64,000 bases of DNA from Lumnitzera littorea (GCA_024138015.1 JAMXBB010000002.1:10938609-11002608); one strand, 5' to 3'. Shown: positions 24,990 through 37,594, counted from the first letter of the stretch. The notes: generated by a model not told the origin, from the sequence alone. Translations and numbers: made by a program.

Positions 24990-26120
24990 TATATTGTCTA
25001 CTTTTAGCTTCAAGACGTCTCCTTTGATAACCATTGTCCTATGGTTTGGGCACTAAGCAGCCACATGTTCGAACTCTTGATACTTGAAGTACTTTATTTG
25101 GCTCGTCTTCCTATCAGACCTTTGTCTCTTCTCATAAGTTTAGGTCAGCACTTCGCCATCAGGTCGGCCTTTCTACTCAGCTCGAACATAAATCTTTCTG
25201 TTTGGCTCTATACTCGACTAAACTCGGTGACTTGCATATTTGGGCCGGCTAATCGACACCCTGGCTGTTAGTTAGCTCCTCCTTTGCTTTTCCACTCGCT
25301 GGGCAATAATCGTTAGAGCTTCACAATGTCTCGAATGTCTCATATCAACCCAGTAATAAATCTTAAGATTAGTTGAGCTGGTGGTCCCTCCATTTCGCAA
25401 TGTATCATAAGCATTTGAAATTCTTGAACATACTCGTCAACAGTTCAACCTCCTTGTCTCAACTCCCAAAGCCAAGTGAAAGTATTCTGAAGATAAGTTT
25501 CCGGCACAAATCTGTTTCTGAGTATTCTTTTCATCTCTAGCCAAGCATTAATCTCTCAGTATCCCTTTTGTCTCCTCATGGCATGAAAATTCTTCCATCA
25601 TATGGTGGCATATCCAGAGATCTCAACAGCAGCAGTTCTCACCTTTTTACAATCCTCATATTGATAATAATCAAACACACGCTCTACCTTCTCTTCCCAC
25701 TTTAGGTATTCATCAGCATTCCTAAATTCATTAAAACTCGAAATTTGAAGTTTTAGACGGTCAGATGCTCTGGGCACTCATACATGCTCTTCTTCAAAAT
25801 ACTCCTCTTCTTCCTTGTCTCCCATGCCTGCCAAATCAATCCTTCTCCTCATCCGCCTACTCTTCCACCATAAATAGGTCGAGCTAGGTTCTGACCTTTA
25901 ACAAGCTAAGCAACTTGTGGGATGTTTTGCGTGGCCTCAGTGAATCGGCAAGATAACGCATATACAGCTCAGGTTAAATCCACCAAGAGATTAGCTATCT
26001 CATTAAATCTCTCATCAGTACTTTTAGGAGTTTCTTAAGACTTTCGTCCATAGTGGACAACTCCACTATCGTCGCTAATACCAACATTCATATTCTGGTC
26101 AATCATTTTTTTTTCTCACA
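24990..26120 (-). pseudogene. Gypsy II gag remnant with degenerate zinc knuckle
   Basis: The knuckle at about 25045-25090 (minus) reads KYFKYQEFEHVAA, both leading Cys having become Tyr. Upstream (25300-25780) the gag blocks are visible in several frames, such as EFNEFRNADEYLKWEEKV (about 25680-25740) and FHAMRRQKGY. Stops occur throughout. The predicted start region lies near 26100. Confidence 0.65.
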
Positions 26121-26265
26121 AATTCAAAGCTCAAGCAAACACTTCAGGAAATTAATAGTTAATAACACAGCACTCAAATGAATACGATAACTTGCTTCTG
26201 CTTCAGACACGCAAAACTGAGTATAACAAAACTTTGAAAACACACATCAACTCAAACAAAACCTT

Positions 26266-26278
26266 TACTTTAATACCT
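26266..26278 (-). promoter_or_regulatory. Primer binding site of Gypsy II
   Basis: The minus strand reads AGGTATTAAAGTA immediately after the LTR end (…ATATCA), a decayed form of the initiator-Met site TGGTATCAGAGCA. Confidence 0.55.
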
Positions 26279-27131
26279 TGATATTGCGAATCATGACCAA
26301 GAACAAACAAGGTCGACCACTAGATGAGTCCAAGCTTGCAAAAAACTCGAAAGAATTGATGGAAGAAAGTGCAAAATGAATGAATGACAAGTAAAAGGTA
26401 AGCAAAATCCATGAACAGCTTTAGAGAATATAACGCACTAATGGAACTTCTGAGGACTCACAGCACAATTCGATATGACGCACAAATCGATCTGATGAGA
26501 TTATTTATCACCTAGCCTTACTCAAGGGTTGAGATAAGAGTGATGCCTAGCGTAAACAGAGTGTTTACACAAGAAAGAAAATACTCAGGTGTATTAAGGA
26601 TAATCTGATTCCCACAGCTGCAAGTACATGAGTATTTATACCCATAAGTTAAGGCAACTTGCCTAAAAAAAAAAGACAAAAATGGTATTTCCTAAAGAAG
26701 TAATTAATAAAATATAAAAGAATAAAAATGAATATACAAAAAAAATAATCATTAGTACAACGGATTCTACACATAATATTGTACATATGGTGATACCACA
26801 TTGGCGAGATTATTAGAAGATAAAGACAAAAAGTACAGACAGTAAGCTTGTCCGAGTAAGGATAGCTTAGTCAGTTCGGAGCCTCTCTTTCTCAACTTCT
26901 TAGCAATGCAAGGAAGATGCCGACTAATTAGTCAACTCAAGCATGAGTGAGTAATCTTCAATTCAGCGTGCGACAAAAAGATAAGCAGTCATACAACTCG
27001 GCATGAAGGGTGACTCGATCGGGATGTACTCGGCCTCGGTAGGATTCGATTGGAACTAAAAGATTCGTCATGTTAGTCTCTGTAGTTTTCGGGCTCGACT
27101 GCGGGTCAAAAGTCCGATAACCTGATTCCCA
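26279..27131 (-). mobile_element. Gypsy II 5' LTR
   Basis: 853 bp, homologous to 20548-21649 with one copy of the 262-bp unit. The minus strand runs TGGGAATCAGG to ATATCA. A TATA box (minus strand) lies at about 26632-26642. Confidence 0.88.
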
Positions 27132-30100
27132 TAAAAGTATGAGGTGATTTTAAGATACTGTATAGTAAGTTTTGGTTCCAAAGATTTGGTAACATGTACC
27201 TGCAGGGTAAGGAACAATAAGTCCTAATATCTTATCCACCTCATACCCCATCATCTCTACCTATAAATTGTACAAATATGACTCATTTGCTTGAACTATT
27301 CGAGCAAATGTAAATTGATCAAAGAAGACTTCAAGGTTTAATATTTTTGCATTAAAAGGAATAATTTTCTTAAATAAACATGCTTGATTTACTCCATCTT
27401 AAGTTTGTTAAGTACCATTCCAAATTGATCTTGAGTTGAAAAATAAAATTAATTAAGTTTGAGCTTTAAATTTTCAACTCAGATTTAAACTCAAGCGTAA
27501 TAATATATACTTTCTTGTCTTAATTTACTAAATTCTTGAGCAAATGCATATTAAGAAAAGCTTAGGAGCCTAAAGTGTTTGGTTACTAGAATTAGACAAG
27601 ATAAGGAAAATTTGACAGCACGGTTCAAAAATTATAATACAGGACAAGATAATACAACCTTAGTATATCATGTATGGCACGTATAATACTTAACACAGAT
27701 TTTTGTGATTGAAAAATTAAAAAAATTAAAAATTTTAAGTATTCATGATATAAATTATAATGAAGTTCAATATTGTAATAAAAAAATTTGGTTTGGAGCT
27801 ATTTTTTTCTTTCAAAATTATAATTATTTGTATTATGTGAAGTAGATTTTATACTAATAAATATATGATACAAATTTTTAAACTTTCAATACTCTAATCA
27901 TTTTTGTCTAATACTATTGCCAATTATGCAAACTAAATAGAAGATAAAATATTCTATGTAGTCCAGCTAGGATGATAAAATTACTTCAACCAAACAATAC
28001 TTAAATGCTTACTTTAAAAAAAAATGAGGGAAAAAGTATACAAGAGATTAAGAAAAATCTTCACAATTTACTTTTATTTAATTATTAAAATCGATGCACA
28101 CATAATATATGTGTATAAAAATGAATACATAAAATAAATATATAAAACATCTCAAGAAGAATACACACAAAGGACAACCTATTAAGATACACAAAGGAAG
28201 AAAATATGATCAATCAAAGAAAACAAAAAAATAAACGATGGAGAGATATGAGTGGAGATGGACCTAAGCACAGTTCAGGTTTGGAATCGGGAATCGGCCA
28301 CAACCGAGCTCATTAACAGTAGAACGAACTCTCAATTCCACGGTTCGAGGTCGAGTTCGTCCGTCTTTGGTAATCATGAAACCAACATTCCCACAGTTCA
28401 TTTGAAAATCAAATTGTAAACACAAAAGGACAAAAAAAAAAAAAAAAGGGGTAGCTTTAACGGACACAATTAGTGCATTATTCACTATGCATACGTTGAG
28501 ACAAAAAATAAGCCTTGTGCAACGCTCAGAAGAATTAAGTATAAATTGGACCGTTGTCTTTGTTCTTAAAAAAAAAAAAAAAAAGGCTCTCCAAATCATC
28601 ACGCTCAAATGATTCAATATGCCTGTGCTAAGATAATTGCTCTACATAGTACTCTATTTGCATATATCTGCTTTTTCATAAGGTATTATGTGCTTGCTAT
28701 CAATTTCTCCTTTTTGCTCCTTCAATAATTTGATTTTTATGGTTAATATATTATATATTCTGCAGCCATATCTCTTTTTGCGATCAATATATTACTCTTG
28801 ATAATAGCTATATTTTTTTTTTAATACTAACTTTATTTTAGAATTTAAAATAGTTGTTCTATCTTGGTTAGGAAAAGTTATTATTAGTTTTCTTTTCATA
28901 TCATATTTAATAGTATGAAATAGCTTTTTAATGTTCCATCTAGCTTTAGCAAGAAGTTATGATCCAACAAAGGTGAGAGTATAATGTACTATCATCTATT
29001 TTAAGTTTTGAGTATATAACACCTAGTTTTGATCCCCATACAGTAGATGTAGGCAAAGGCCAATGGGAATGGATTGCCCACCAAAAGTGAAAGAGGTGGA
29101 ACATTTTCAACGAGAAGCAAGATGACGAAATAGAGGGTAGTAAGGTGGAGAAGGTGACGCTAGTGATAAGCCATCGAGACCACTTCAATTGAAAATCTTT
29201 ATTAAGCGTTTCCATAAAGTTATAGGTTCAGATGGGAGGATCCAAGAACATTTTAACTATTGCGAGGAAAGTGTCACATGAAGAAAAGCGATAGATATGG
29301 AAATTTTGTTAAGCACCTCGATAGAGGCACCCATTTAAGTATGGACCAGAAAAGTCACAGCAACGATTCTCCAGGTCTACTACTCCCCAACCTTCCAACA
29401 TTATTTCACTATTCCTAGGAGAGGTAAAAAATTGGATTATGAAAAATGGTTGTGAGTACCACCTGCTAAACTTATTTAAATCTTAATGTTGGCATGTTTT
29501 CTAGTAGATTATATGTAGAACAAATATCCAACTTTATCATCATGGAAATGAAATCTAATAAGTAAGTTTTACTTGCTAGAAAAACGTATTTTTATTCGTA
29601 TCGATATATGAAAAAGCAAATAGAGCAAAAACTCGTATATAAGAATAACCTATCACTGAATAAACGATAAATACGCTCTACATAAAGATTGTTATTACTT
29701 AAAAAATTCAATCAATAACAATACGATTAACAAGATATTTCTCGAATAATAAGTATTATATTTGATCAACATGCATTAGCTAAAAAGACTTTCTCTGTTG
29801 GTTTTGGCAAAACAATGACAAATATTATGTTTTATTCTTGATCTTCAAGTTTAGGGAACCTTTTCCACATATATTGTGTTCCTAAGATATTAAATCTGAG
29901 TGTTAAGGAAGGTATGTCCGCCATAAACTTCAAAATGTTGCCTAAGAAAATGTTGCCTAAGAAAATGGCAGTAGATCATATGACGGATCATCCGTCTTAA
30001 TAAGCTTTGACAAAAATGCTAAGACTCCCTAAATTTGAAAGGCATGTTCACCAAAGATGGAGTTTCAGTTATACGAAATTCTACAAAGCACCGTTTCCTT

Positions 30101-30770
30101 CATACAAGCATGCGTTATACAATTTCGTTATGCTCAATACGCTGATACAGCATTTCACCCAAACAATTGGGATGCATTTCCAAAGCTGTTGTAAATATTT
30201 AAAAATTTTTATGATTGTTGGAAAGCATTTTCATATTTTTTTTTTTTTCCAACCAAGAGTACGTTTATTTATTTTGGAAGCTTTAAGATACTCTCTATCC
30301 TATATGATTCATGGCACAACTCCATCCTATAATATTGTGTCAATAACATGTTATAGAAAAATTTCTCAAATTTATCTAATTTCTATGATTCTTTACCCTC
30401 ACTGCAAAATCAAAGGACTTTTTTATTATTTAAATTTATATAATGAATATATTGACAAGATGCTTATGTAACTACTGTGTCGCATGTGGTGCGAAAGTTA
30501 ATCCAACTCGATAGTGCTTTTGAGTTTGTTTATTCTATAAAATATTTTAAAATAATACTACAAATAGAATTTTAGCATTGTAATTAGTATTACACTATAG
30601 AAAAAATATTACACTACTTCCTACACTTCATAATGTACAATAGTAGAGTAAATATATATATATATATATATTTGTTTATATGTATTTTATAAGAAATAAA
30701 AAGAGGAATCAGACATATTTTACAAAAATAATGGTTTTATAAGGCACGGGTCAATATATCATTCTTATTT
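27132..30770. other. AT-rich spacer without a recognised gene
   Basis: No convincing coding sequence on either strand. Homopolymer tracts occur at 28433-28446 and 28567-28583. A GC-richer patch lies at 28258-28410. A 15-base direct duplication (AAAATGTTGCCTAAG) lies at about 29934-29964. A 154-codon open frame at 30007-30471 has low complexity (Phe, Tyr, Lys, Ile) and looks like chance; the region around it has the feel of a decayed LTR. Confidence 0.5.
30651..30671. repeat. (TA)n microsatellite
   Basis: About 20 bases of alternating A and T. Confidence 0.9.
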
Positions 30771-31758
30771 GGATAAATTACACATAGCACCCTTGAAAAC
30801 TTTAGAAATTACACCGATATCCAATTTTTTAAAAAGTCAGCATATACTCCTCTAAAAAATTAACATGATGGCTTAAGTGGTAATTTCATTTGACGTAGCG
30901 AAGCATGGATGCCGACATGGTATTTACTTGAACATATTTAATTAATTTATAAAAAAAACATAGAAAATAGAGGGAAATAGAGAAAATAATAAAAAGGACG
31001 TAAAATATAGAAGAAAAAAAAAGAAAAAAATTTATTAAATGCACCAATCTGGCTGTTATTCGCTAACCTTTTTTTTTACTGGATCTTCAATCTCAGTGGC
31101 TATCAGGCTCACTACCCATAACAAAAAAAGGTAAAATAGGTATGCTCCTTTCATCTATTTCTTTTTCCATCTGATTACAGCCACAAACGCCGCTATTAAT
31201 CCTTAAACGCATCAATATCACTTATACATGTATATATCTCACGTCTTGTCCCATGAATTTGTTTAGTAGACTTTATATCGTATGCTTAGATTCTATTAAC
31301 ATAATTTAAGATGGACAAATAGGAGCCACATTCATAGAGAATAAACAAATACTCTGGTTAGATTTTATTTTCTTTAGGTGTTATGAGTAAGAGAATCCAA
31401 TGGGCGTGGGGATCCAGCGGAAAGAGATTAAAGGATAACAACCAATTAAGTGTTGTAGAGTCAAATTGATGCAATTCAATAACTTCGCTTTTTTATTTTT
31501 ATATTTTATGCCCTATTTTATTTTAGTCTTCTTTATTATTTTTTATATTTCCTATATTTACTATTATTTTATAAAATCAATTAATTAAATATATTACGTA
31601 AATGTCACACTGGCATCAATTGTCACCGAGTTAGCTAAAATGCTTACATGAGCTACCATGTTAGCTTTTCAAGGAGATAAGTATCCATTTTTTAAAAAAT
31701 CGGATGTCTATGTAATTTCTAAAGCTTTTAGGTTAGAAATGTTTTGTGTATTTTATCC
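30771..31758. mobile_element. Mutator-like foldback element, non-autonomous (988 bp)
   Basis: Long terminal inverted repeats: the left arm from 30771 (GGATAAATTACACA) matches the reverse complement of the right arm ending at 31758 (GGATAAAATACACA) over about 270 bp. It is flanked by an exact 9-bp target duplication TTCTTATTT (30762-30770 and 31759-31767). Long inverted ends with 9-bp duplications are the mark of Mutator-like elements. No transposase is present. It lies about 330 bp before the ESS2 start codon. Confidence 0.88.
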
Positions 31759-31767
31759 TTCTTATTT

Positions 31768-32089
31768 TGATTTAATTTGGGTGAACCAGTTGTAAATGTT
31801 GCCCAAATATTTTGTTTTTCCCCCAAAGGTGTGAGAATGATGAGAGAGAGAAATATTGTGCCTAAACTTCTAATAGGTTAAAAAATACAGGTCCTCCGTT
31901 GCAAATAGTCAGCCACCGCCCTCAGCGGCAAACGCAATCATTCATCAAATCCAAGCCTTATTATTCTTCTGTTTCATCCTAAACACCAATTTGCCTTAAT
32001 TCCCGAATCATTCGTCTCCAATTTCTTTGTTCGAATTCCTCCTTCAAACTCCATAAAAAACCAATCTCTCTCTGCGTCTTCCATTAACG
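31768..32089 (+). promoter_or_regulatory. Promoter and 5' leader of ESS2
   Basis: Short region between the Mutator-like element and the ATG. The last 150 bases are C/T-rich, as in plant leaders (CTCTCTCTGCGTCTTCC just before the ATG). No certain TATA box is seen. Confidence 0.45.
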
Positions 32090-33634
32090 ATGCTTCTCTC
32101 ACCAGGCCACTCTCCGCGGCAACTCTCTACACCATCCCCATCCTCACACGCTTCCGATAACTCCCTCCAAAACCCTAACCCTAGCTCCGCTTCCTCTTCA
32201 ATCACACCCCTTAAAAACCCTGACCCTAACCCTAGAAAACGCCATACAGTCCTCGATGAAGACACTTACGTTGCTGCGATCGAGAAGATCATCGAACGCG
32301 ACTTCTTTCCCGACATCCCGAAGCTTCGTGACCGGCTCGATTGGCTCGAAGCGATCAAAACCGGTGACCCGATCCAAATCCGCGATGCCCAGTTGAAGAT
32401 CAACGAACGCCGTGGCCTAAATAAGGCGAATTCCGAGCGTAATTTTCAGACCCCTGGCTCGACTTTTATGCGATATTTCACTCCTTTTGATGAATTTGAT
32501 AGCAAAACGCCCAGTGGTTTAAACGCGGACTCGATGGGTAGTGTAGGATTTGATGCGAATGGTGGTGATGATGGTGATAACGTTGATGTTTCGTTGTCCC
32601 TGGATGAGTTTTTTCGACGCTATACAAGTGAGGATAACGAGAGTTTTTCTAAGATTTTAGATAAGGTTAATAGGAAGAGGAAGGAGAGATATGGGTATTT
32701 GATGGAAGGTGAGAACAGTCAGGGTGTGAAGGCAATTGAGGATGTGAAGAGGGATCGGATTACAGATGGGTATGGGACGTCAGATCAACCGCCTAGTACA
32801 TTAGAAGGATGGAAGTATACAGCGAAGAATTTATTGATGTATCATCCAGCTGATCGGGGTGAAGCCCCATTGACGGAAGAGGAGAGGGCAGTTAGGATTA
32901 AAGGCTTGACGAAAGAGATTAATAGGTCAAATTCAAGGTTTCATGGTAAGATGATGGATTCTAGGCCTAAAGAGGATGGAACAGTTGAGGTGCTATACAC
33001 TCCGGTCGCAGGAGCTACTCCTGTTCCTACGTTGGATAGAGGCAGTGATAAGATGAAGAAATATGATTTAGAAGAGTTGAGGAAGACCCCGAATCCATTT
33101 TATGTGGAATCCAAGAAACGAGCTGATAGTGGATACAGTTTTGTGAGAACTCCATCTCCAGCTCCAGGTGTGGATGAATCACCGTTTGTTACATGGGGTG
33201 AGATTGAGGGTACCCCTTTGAGGTTGGAGCCTGAAGATACACCAATTGATATCGGGGGTAGTGGTGATGGGCCTCATTTCAAGATTCCTTGCCCACCTGC
33301 TCGGGACGTGAAGGCTCATTCACTCTCGAGGGAGGCTGCACGCAAGTTAAGGGAGAGGTCTAAGATGTTTCAGAAGCCTCCATTACCTTCACCTGTTAGA
33401 GGAGGGAGTGCTAGTCCAAATGTGCGGACTCTATCTCCTGCTGCCCAAAAGTTTATGAGAAGAGCAATTTCGAAGTCATCTTCTATTGATGAGTCTCTTC
33501 GTGCTAGTTACAGGGGTTCTAGCCCTAGCATTGGGACTCCCAAAAGTGTGAGGAGCATGTCCAGGTTTGGAAGAGAAAGAAGTGCAGGTTCAACATCTCC
33601 TTCTGTAAGAGAGGGTTCAAATCCTCCATGGTAA
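32090..33634 (+). CDS. ESS2: Splicing factor ESS2 homolog (DGCR14 family)
   Basis: A single uninterrupted frame of 514 codons, intronless. The protein starts MLLSPGHSPR, followed by a Pro/Ser-rich tail and then the family signature: KRHTVLDEDTY (residues 50-60) and IIERDFFPDIPKLRDRLDWL (about 67-86). A central YHPADRGEAPLTEEER block follows, then WGEIEGTP (about 369-376), FKIPCPPARD (about 397) and a Ser-rich basic C-terminus. ESS2/DGCR14 proteins are nuclear and associate with the late (C-complex) spliceosome; the role here is inferred from this homology. The length is that of plant members. The first ATG is used because the family starts there and the preceding sequence looks like leader. 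It is convergent with the thymidine kinase gene. Confidence 0.95.
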   Translation: MLLSPGHSPRQLSTPSPSSHASDNSLQNPNPSSASSSITPLKNPDPNPRKRHTVLDEDTYVAAIEKIIERDFFPDIPKLRDRLDWLEAIKTGDPIQIRDAQLKINERRGLNKANSERNFQTPGSTFMRYFTPFDEFDSKTPSGLNADSMGSVGFDANGGDDGDNVDVSLSLDEFFRRYTSEDNESFSKILDKVNRKRKERYGYLMEGENSQGVKAIEDVKRDRITDGYGTSDQPPSTLEGWKYTAKNLLMYHPADRGEAPLTEEERAVRIKGLTKEINRSNSRFHGKMMDSRPKEDGTVEVLYTPVAGATPVPTLDRGSDKMKKYDLEELRKTPNPFYVESKKRADSGYSFVRTPSPAPGVDESPFVTWGEIEGTPLRLEPEDTPIDIGGSGDGPHFKIPCPPARDVKAHSLSREAARKLRERSKMFQKPPLPSPVRGGSASPNVRTLSPAAQKFMRRAISKSSSIDESLRASYRGSSPSIGTPKSVRSMSRFGRERSAGSTSPSVREGSNPPW

Positions 33635-35898
33635 TGTGTATTGTATTAAGCAGCGTTGTTAATTTTTTATCTGTTTTTAATTTCATACTAGCATGAATAA
33701 TTTTTCTTTTCCTTAGCAATACTTGTTGGATGGCATAGTCACACCCCTATCAGTGTCCTTCTAGTTAGTTATTAGTAGATGGAGAGGGGTTTAAGCACAT
33801 TACTATAGACTGCCTATACAGCTTGGTGGACCCGATTGTTGTGAATGTCTTCCATAGATGAAACTTAGCATGATAACAGCAGATTTTAGTTCAATCTCAA
33901 CATTACATTCCCTGAGATTACAGATATTAGTGTGCCTATTCTTCAGGTTTTTGTCACTGTTCTAACCATGATCCTTGCTTTCTGAATTTCACTTAGTGCA
34001 TAATTGGCCATTGCCCTTGTCTTCACCATTACCTTTTATTTTAGAGTACAAGATTTGATAGATCAGAGTAATTTATGGTTCTGTTCTCATCATTGCGCTG
34101 TGTTGCCATGATTTGGACATATTTACTATGTTTCCTGGAATAGTTTACTTCTCAGTGTAGTTGGTATATAGAAGGGTTTTTGGTAGCAAAATTATATTTT
34201 AAAAGTCTGTTGCTTAACCAGGGAGTGGTCGAAGTCAAGTAGAGTTAAAATAGAGAGAATTTAATTCTGAAGAGAGTTTGTAATTTACATATTGTGTAAG
34301 AAAGGCGGATAATGTGTTTTAAGAGGAACGGGTGCAATCACTTCTCCAGAAGTGTGGTGGTGGAAGTTCACATGCGAAGGATGTGTTGATAGAATGCCAA
34401 AACCTTCCAGCGAGCACACCCACCCACCCCACCCCTCTCGAATACATGGAGAGTCAAAAGAGGCTGTCTTGTAATGATCCAATATAACCAGTTTCATGGT
34501 CTTAGGCAAAAGAAACGGCTCAATGCAGTTATAGAGCAGAAAATAGAAAATTGAAGTTGGAACAATGAATATTGAATAGGATTTTGGGTAAACCTTATGT
34601 TTAGGATTGAAAATAATTAACGAGATTTTTATACTGGTTATAAGTAAAACTTAGCCCCTAAGAGTATCTAATCCTGGCCATCCAATACGACACAAATGTC
34701 AAGTGACGGGGATGATTTATTAAATCCTTCTGTTAAATACTTTAAAAGTGAAATTAAAAGGGAAAAAAATAAACAAACAAAATTACGAAGTTTGGAAAAG
34801 AATCAGATGATCAAAAAAAAAAAAAAGAAGTCTTCTGCATCAAAACTAATTCTCCTTCTTCAAACTCGACGATTCTTATCTGAAGTTAGAATAAGAGGCG
34901 TTGCTAGCTTTTGATGTTGTCCTCACCTCACCTCTTCATGAACCTGTCGGAGCAAGAACTTCGCCATCGCTTATTCTACCCACATCCAGAAGAGGTACAA
35001 GATTTTAACACATGTCGAGGTTATAGCCTAGGCTGCTTTAAAAGCGAGTCTTTTGACCATGATAAGCAAATTCTAACTTGAGGCTGTACGAAATCTCAAT
35101 TCCTTGCATCATTCCCAACAAGACAGATTGGCAAGTCACCCATGTTTTTCGTTACAGTTACATTCAAGGAACAAATGCTTGGATGCTTTAACTTAGTCCT
35201 CCAAAAATGGCTCGATAGAAGGAGAAATTGAGCAATCTCACAATTTCTAAGAAAATCAAATGGGCAATATGTGTATTATATGTAGATGTTTCCGGACAAA
35301 GAAGAAAAACCATTTATTAAAAATAAAAAGAAAAAAGAAGAGGCGAATCATACCACTTCGAAGTTTCTGCATGCTCAAATGGATCTATGGTGAGTCTGGT
35401 ATCGGCAATGGAGTGTACAAACCCAATCCATGTTTTGAGAAGTGCCCTTACCCAATTAACAAGCAGCAAACTTCTTCACTACAATGCCAATATCTCCACC
35501 CTTCTTCGACCATTAAGAGCGATTAGTAACCAGAAACTCAGCATGATTTATCCCTTTTAGGGCTGTCCTAAAGTACTACCATCCCAATTCTGAAATAATT
35601 TGCTTCCATAAAGAGGATTTTGAGTTGCATAACTAACTAATTCTAAGCAAATTGATATAACTATCATGTAACCCGAATGACAGTACTTCAACAGCCTTTT
35701 CACCCTATAAGTTTGATTGAATCAGCTTGGTACTGGCTCTTCAATTCTTTAAAATCAATCATACAAGTGCTTATAGATGCCAAGATCAAAGATCTACTTT
35801 GTTTTTTCCTTCTTTTTATTTTTTTAATAAACAAAAGCTGCTTAATGCATCTAAAATGGTGTTTGTTCTTTGATTTCTCATTACCTTGTGTGTTGCAT
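33635..35898. other. ESS2 3' region and spacer
   Basis: The first few hundred bases are probably ESS2 3' UTR (T-rich, no clear AATAAA chosen). Beyond, there is low-copy-looking sequence with a poly-A/AG tract at 34816-34830 and a somewhat GC-richer stretch at 34310-34480 and 34910-35540. The short open frames have no recognisable motif and are not called genes. Confidence 0.45.
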
Positions 35899-37085
35899 TG
35901 TATCGCACCTTAAATAGGTAGAATCACAACAATCTCACCATCTGAACCATTTTAACATAAAAGTTAACCTCTTAGTTACTAGACCTGATCAATATAAGGT
36001 ATATTCAATTCAACCGTTTTGAAACATCTAGTTCGATACTTATTAATTATAAAACTTATAATATAATTTAAAGTCTTTCTTTACTAAGGACTTATAAAAT
36101 AAAACTTGTAATTTATAATGGTAGTTACAAATAGAGTATTCATATGAAAACGTTTCATTTTTAAAAGGATCTTTTAAAACCACATTTAAGTTAAATACAT
36201 TACAAACTAGGAATTAAAAACTATAGTCACTAAAAGATCCTATTAGTTTCCAACTAAAAAGTTATAATTGTCCATAGAAAACAAAAGTCTAACTATTCCT
36301 TTTTTGTCATCATCTTTAACCTCATTTTTTATTGTTCTAGATTTAGGTAAGGTACCGCATTCTACTCTAGACTTATAAAGAATCTATTGGAGAATAAATA
36401 ACAATTTACTCACTAAATAGAATGAATATAAAACTACACATTCAACACAAAGCTAACAGGATTTTCATTTAAGTTGATTAGATGCATTATATATACAAGT
36501 ATCATTGCACGACATTATCTGATTTATCATAAAATTAGAAAAATTGTATCTACTCTAATTTGAAAATTAAAGTTTGACATCACACACTCATAAATTGAAG
36601 CTAAATCAAGACTTATACAATAAAGGATATCCTCAATTTGCAACTACCTTCGAATTATCATTCTCAACCTTGCCGCAATATTCTTCTATCACTTAATTCT
36701 ACTATGGATAAGAAAAGAAATAATTTCAACTACCTTTATCAAAGAATCTGTATTTAACCTAATAATTTTAACCGTTTCTTTTAATTAGTTACAATACATG
36801 TTAAGTTAAAAGTTAAGTAAAGTTTAAGTTAATTTGTTTTGGAGGCAATCAACCAATTCCATGCAATATAAATCAAAACGACATATACAAAAACAACTAC
36901 ATCATGAAGCTTAACTCCCACCACAATAGGAAAATGTTCAAGCATACATATAAATAACTAAATTATAATCACAAGCCAAAAGTGTACAATAACCTCCAAA
37001 TATTTTAAAATAACACTCCAAAATATCACAACATATTGATCCCACTTCCTTTAGTGTTGAAACTCGTTATCTTCATGCTTCACTA
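35899..37085 (-). mobile_element. Long LTR, copy E: 3' fragment, diverged
   Basis: The plus strand starts TGTATCGCACCTTAAA, matching the inverted LTR end TGTTACGCCCTGAAG of copy B, and continues in step with B (5249-6420), including the conserved core (about 36560-36810). The 5' two thirds of the LTR are missing; at about 37085 it meets gag-like sequence on the same strand. Confidence 0.75.
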
Positions 37086-37089
37086 TTGA

Positions 37090-37330
37090 ACTTTTCAAGT
37101 GTAATTCTCCAAAGAAAGATTACTTTTGTTTTAATGAATGAAAATTTTCATACAAACTTGATACCATACTGCTTCCGTAGTTTACTCCTCGTATGCTCTG
37201 AAGTACTGTTTTGTTCTTACCTTGACGCTTAAGCTGCTCCACCACTTGCACCCACCATTATATTGCAGTACCCTTCAACTTCAGCTCGACAAATAAAACT
37301 TCTAGTTCTCACAGTTTCCCCATTACATTT
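37090..37330 (-). pseudogene. Ty3 gag remnant
   Basis: The minus strand reads LKLKGTAI, a stop, then WWVQVVEQLKRQGKNK and SSLYENFHSLKQ. This is the WW-containing Gag block of plant Ty3 elements, followed by the LKQ segment also seen in Gypsy I. Only this scrap remains, next to LTR copy E. Confidence 0.55.
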
Positions 37331-37594
37331 TGCTCAAAATAGCTTTTTAGCCTTGCTTCCTTATCTTTATACAATCTAAGTTAAAAGGTCACATACCACC
37401 AATGTATTAAATCTTTGAAACTAAAACTAAAGAAAACAAGACAAGAAAACAGAAAACCATGCTTTTACATCATTAATATAGATTTGAAAGATACAACAAA
37501 CAACCGTCTGAGAAGGTTGCATCAGCAGTCCATATTCAGCATATTCTATAGATGACAGAGATCGCTAGTACCACTTTAATATTTGAAACCCCTC
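37331..37594. other. Thymidine kinase 3' flank
   Basis: A+T-rich sequence; the part next to 37595 is the expected 3' UTR of the minus-strand gene. Confidence 0.4.

Larger units (their letters stand above)
20548..27131 (-). mobile_element. Gypsy II: complete but inactive Ty3/gypsy element with both LTRs
   Basis: LTR pair at 20548-21649 and 26279-27131, primer site next to the right (5') LTR, polypurine tract next to the left (3') LTR. On the minus strand the order is gag, knuckle, protease, reverse transcriptase, RNase H, integrase. Full length is about 6.58 kb. Protein motifs resemble Gypsy I. Many stops make it inactive. A clean 5-bp target duplication was not found (left AGGTA against a right AAGTA at 27135, which would need the LTR end to be shifted). 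Confidence 0.9.

Noticed and set aside
28264..28617. 117-codon open frame (-)
   Set aside because: Runs through two homopolymer A/T tracts that give Phe runs; no family recognised.
30007..30471. 154-codon open frame (+)
   Set aside because: Low-complexity Phe/Tyr/Lys/Ile make-up, no motif, AT-rich surroundings without signs of a gene; likely chance.
34910..35540. Possible gene remnant on the minus strand
   Set aside because: Slightly higher GC, but no readable protein motif or long frame on either strand.
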